The position numbers and the translations under genes were made by a program. A DNA stretch of 7,845 nucleotides, from the NCBI GenBank assembly GCA_903858075.1, contig CAIOHI010000106.1:1-7845 (forward strand), in the 5' to 3' direction. The DNA is from an uncultured Actinomycetes bacterium. GTDB taxonomy: Bacteria > Actinomycetota > Acidimicrobiia > Acidimicrobiales > Ilumatobacteraceae. Positions 6,035-7,845 of this stretch are shown here, one piece after another. Every line of letters starts with the position of its first letter. The first letter of the stretch is position 1. The notes beneath the pieces are model-generated. The model ran no database searches. It saw only the letters and a program-made list of their open reading frames with translations, and had not been told where the DNA came from.

Positions 6035-7845
6035 ATGAGCACACAAATAAACTCAAAAATCCCTGCCGGCCCACTTGGCGATAAGTGGTCCTCGTATAAA
6101 GAAAATGTGAAGTTGGTGAACCCCAACAACAAGCGCAAATTCAAAGTGATTGTGGTGGGAACCGGTCTTGCCGGAGCATCTGCAGCCGCAACGCTCGCAG
6201 AGCTTGGTTACCAAGTAGACGCATTTACTTTTCACGACTCGCCTCGTCGTGCGCACTCCATTGCTGCACAAGGCGGCATTAACGCTGCGAAGAACTACCA
6301 AGGCGACGGCGACAGCGTGCATCGCTTGTTCCACGACACCATCAAAGGTGGCGACTTCCGTTCACGCGAAGCAAACGTGCATCGCTTGGCAGAAGTGTCT
6401 GTCAACATCATCGACCAGATGGTCGCCCAAGGCGTTCCATTTGCTCGCGAATACGGTGGTCTTCTCGATAACCGCTCATTTGGTGGTGCTCAAGTAAGCA
6501 GAACTTTTTACGCTCGTGGTCAAACCGGTCAGCAGTTGTTGCTGGGTGCATATCAGCAACTTGCACGACAAATTGGTTTGGGTGGCGTGCGCCTGTTTAA
6601 CCGCACTGAATTAGTTGATGTGGTCACGGTAGAAGGTCGCGCAGCAGGAATTGTTGTGCGCGACTTGATGACCGGGGAAGTTACTTCACACGCAGCGCAT
6701 GCTGTGATCATGGCAACTGGTGGGTACGGAAACGCATTCTTCTTGTCGACAAATGCAATGTCGTGCAACGTTACGGCTGCCTGGCGCGCACACCGCAAGG
6801 GTGCATATTTTGCAAACCCTTGCTACACACAAATTCACCCAACGTGTATTCCTCAATGCGATGAGTTTCAGTCGAAGCTCACACTCATGTCAGAGTCACT
6901 GCGTAACGACGGTCGTGTTTGGGTACCGAAAAGCCCCGATGAGAGCCGCAGGGTTGCAGATATTCCAGAAGAAGATCGCGACTACTACCTCGAGCGCCTA
7001 TACCCATCGTTTGGAAACTTGGCTCCCCGAGACATTTCCTCGCGTGCGGCAAAGCGTTTGGTAGATAAGGGCCAGGGTGTAGGGCCATTGAAAAATGGTG
7101 TGTATCTCGACTTCGCCGACGCAATTTCTCGCTTAGGTAAAGATGTTGTGAAAGAGCGCTACGGCAACCTCTTCGACATGTACGAGCGCATTGCCGGCGA
7201 GAACCCGTACGACATGCCAATGCGCATTTATCCTGCATCGCACTACACCATGGGTGGCTTGTGGGTTGACTACGAACTCATGACCAGTATTCCTGGGCTG
7301 TATGCAGCGGGCGAAGCAAACTTCTCAGACCACGGCGCAAACCGATTGGGTGCATCTGCATTGATGCAAGGTCTTTCCGATGGTTACTTCGTATTGCCAT
7401 ACACCATTGGTAACTACTTGGCTCCAATGTTGAATCAGGCAATTCCGAGTGTTGATCACCCTGAATTCAAAGCAGCTGAATTAGCAGCACGTGAACGATT
7501 CGCTGGGTATCTCAATATTGGCGGAACACGTTCACCCGATTGGTTCCATCGTGAAGTTGGAAAAATTATTTGGGACTACTGCGGCATGGAGCGCACCGAA
7601 CAAGGTTTGGAAAAAGCCTTGTCGGAACTTCCTGCGTTGTACGACGAGTTTAAAAAAGATCTTCGCGTCACAGGAAGCGGTGAAAGCCTCAACCAAACGT
7701 TAGAAAAAGCAGGTCGCGTCGACGACTTCTTCCAGCTCGGCATGTTGATGTGCCGCGATGCACTCGAGCGCCAAGAAAGTTGCGGCGGTCACTTCCGCGC
7801 GGAATACCAAACAGAAGAAGGCGAAGCATTGCGTGACGACGACAA
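6035..7845 (+). CDS. sdhA: succinate dehydrogenase flavoprotein subunit (3' end cut by window)
   Basis: Oxidises succinate to fumarate with covalently bound FAD on the cytoplasmic face of complex II. The frame is open from ATG 6035 to the window end, giving 603 complete codons; the family usually has about 590-660 residues, so a short C-terminal part is probably missing. The start is preceded by AAGGAAA in the 24-base gap after sdhC. Visible features are the FAD dinucleotide motif VVGTGLAGASAA (G42, G44, G47), H74 in RRAHSIAAQGG for the covalent flavin bond, H268 (QIHPT), E287/R290 (SESLR), R332 in PRDISSR at the place of the catalytic proton-relay arginine, H403 (ASHYTMGG), and R437 in HGANRLGAS. 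YTMGGLWVDYELMT matches the Bacillus-type SdhA that pairs with b558 anchors, agreeing with the upstream sdhC. Succinate dehydrogenase rather than fumarate reductase is inferred from the context with TCA genes. Confidence 0.96.
   Translation, partial: MSTQINSKIPAGPLGDKWSSYKENVKLVNPNNKRKFKVIVVGTGLAGASAAATLAELGYQVDAFTFHDSPRRAHSIAAQGGINAAKNYQGDGDSVHRLFHDTIKGGDFRSREANVHRLAEVSVNIIDQMVAQGVPFAREYGGLLDNRSFGGAQVSRTFYARGQTGQQLLLGAYQQLARQIGLGGVRLFNRTELVDVVTVEGRAAGIVVRDLMTGEVTSHAAHAVIMATGGYGNAFFLSTNAMSCNVTAAWRAHRKGAYFANPCYTQIHPTCIPQCDEFQSKLTLMSESLRNDGRVWVPKSPDESRRVADIPEEDRDYYLERLYPSFGNLAPRDISSRAAKRLVDKGQGVGPLKNGVYLDFADAISRLGKDVVKERYGNLFDMYERIAGENPYDMPMRIYPASHYTMGGLWVDYELMTSIPGLYAAGEANFSDHGANRLGASALMQGLSDGYFVLPYTIGNYLAPMLNQAIPSVDHPEFKAAELAARERFAGYLNIGGTRSPDWFHREVGKIIWDYCGMERTEQGLEKALSELPALYDEFKKDLRVTGSGESLNQTLEKAGRVDDFFQLGMLMCRDALERQESCGGHFRAEYQTEEGEALRDDD

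Noticed and set aside
6053..6334. Antisense open frame over the start of sdhA
   Set aside because: Fully overlaps strongly conserved SdhA sequence and shows no start signal or recognisable domain.

Overview
The window (7,845 bases, roughly half G+C by eye) is a gene-dense stretch of central metabolism. It looks like the chromosome of a high-GC-lineage Gram-positive bacterium, most likely an actinobacterium and possibly a member of Acidimicrobiia. This placement is an inference from gene content: a class 2 malate dehydrogenase, a K+-independent H+-pyrophosphatase, a five-helix cytochrome b558-type succinate dehydrogenase, an SCP2-domain protein and a GTG start. No rRNA or marker gene is present to confirm it.

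Layout. On the + strand, positions 1-885 are the 3' part of mdh. A small two-gene unit follows: a non-heme Fe(II)/2-oxoglutarate oxygenase (906-1688) and a Fae-family formaldehyde-activating enzyme (1685-2119), joined by an ATGA stop/start overlap. Next, on the - strand and converging on fae with a 10-base tail overlap, is an SCP2 sterol-carrier-like protein (2110-2508). Upstream of it, on the same strand, is hppA, the membrane H+-pyrophosphatase (2613-4982). A 263-base divergent intergenic region (4983-5245) separates hppA from sdhC (5246-6010) and sdhA (6035 to the window end, cut).

How the genes work together. Malate dehydrogenase and succinate dehydrogenase are TCA-cycle steps, and SDH also feeds electrons to quinone. 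The pyrophosphatase conserves pyrophosphate energy as a proton gradient. The oxygenase-Fae pair is the least ordinary part. Many 2-oxoglutarate oxygenases release formaldehyde when they demethylate a substrate, and Fae-family proteins condense formaldehyde with a pterin. Their translational coupling therefore suggests a formaldehyde release-and-capture module, but the substrate and the cofactor are not visible here.

The non-coding sequence holds four hairpins: a terminator-like one that sits inside the first codons of the oxygenase gene, one just past hppA, one with a UUCG loop in the hppA leader, and a weak one ending in seven T's just before the sdhC ribosome binding site. No stretch over 300 bases lacks a gene. 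I saw no RNA gene, mobile element or CRISPR array.
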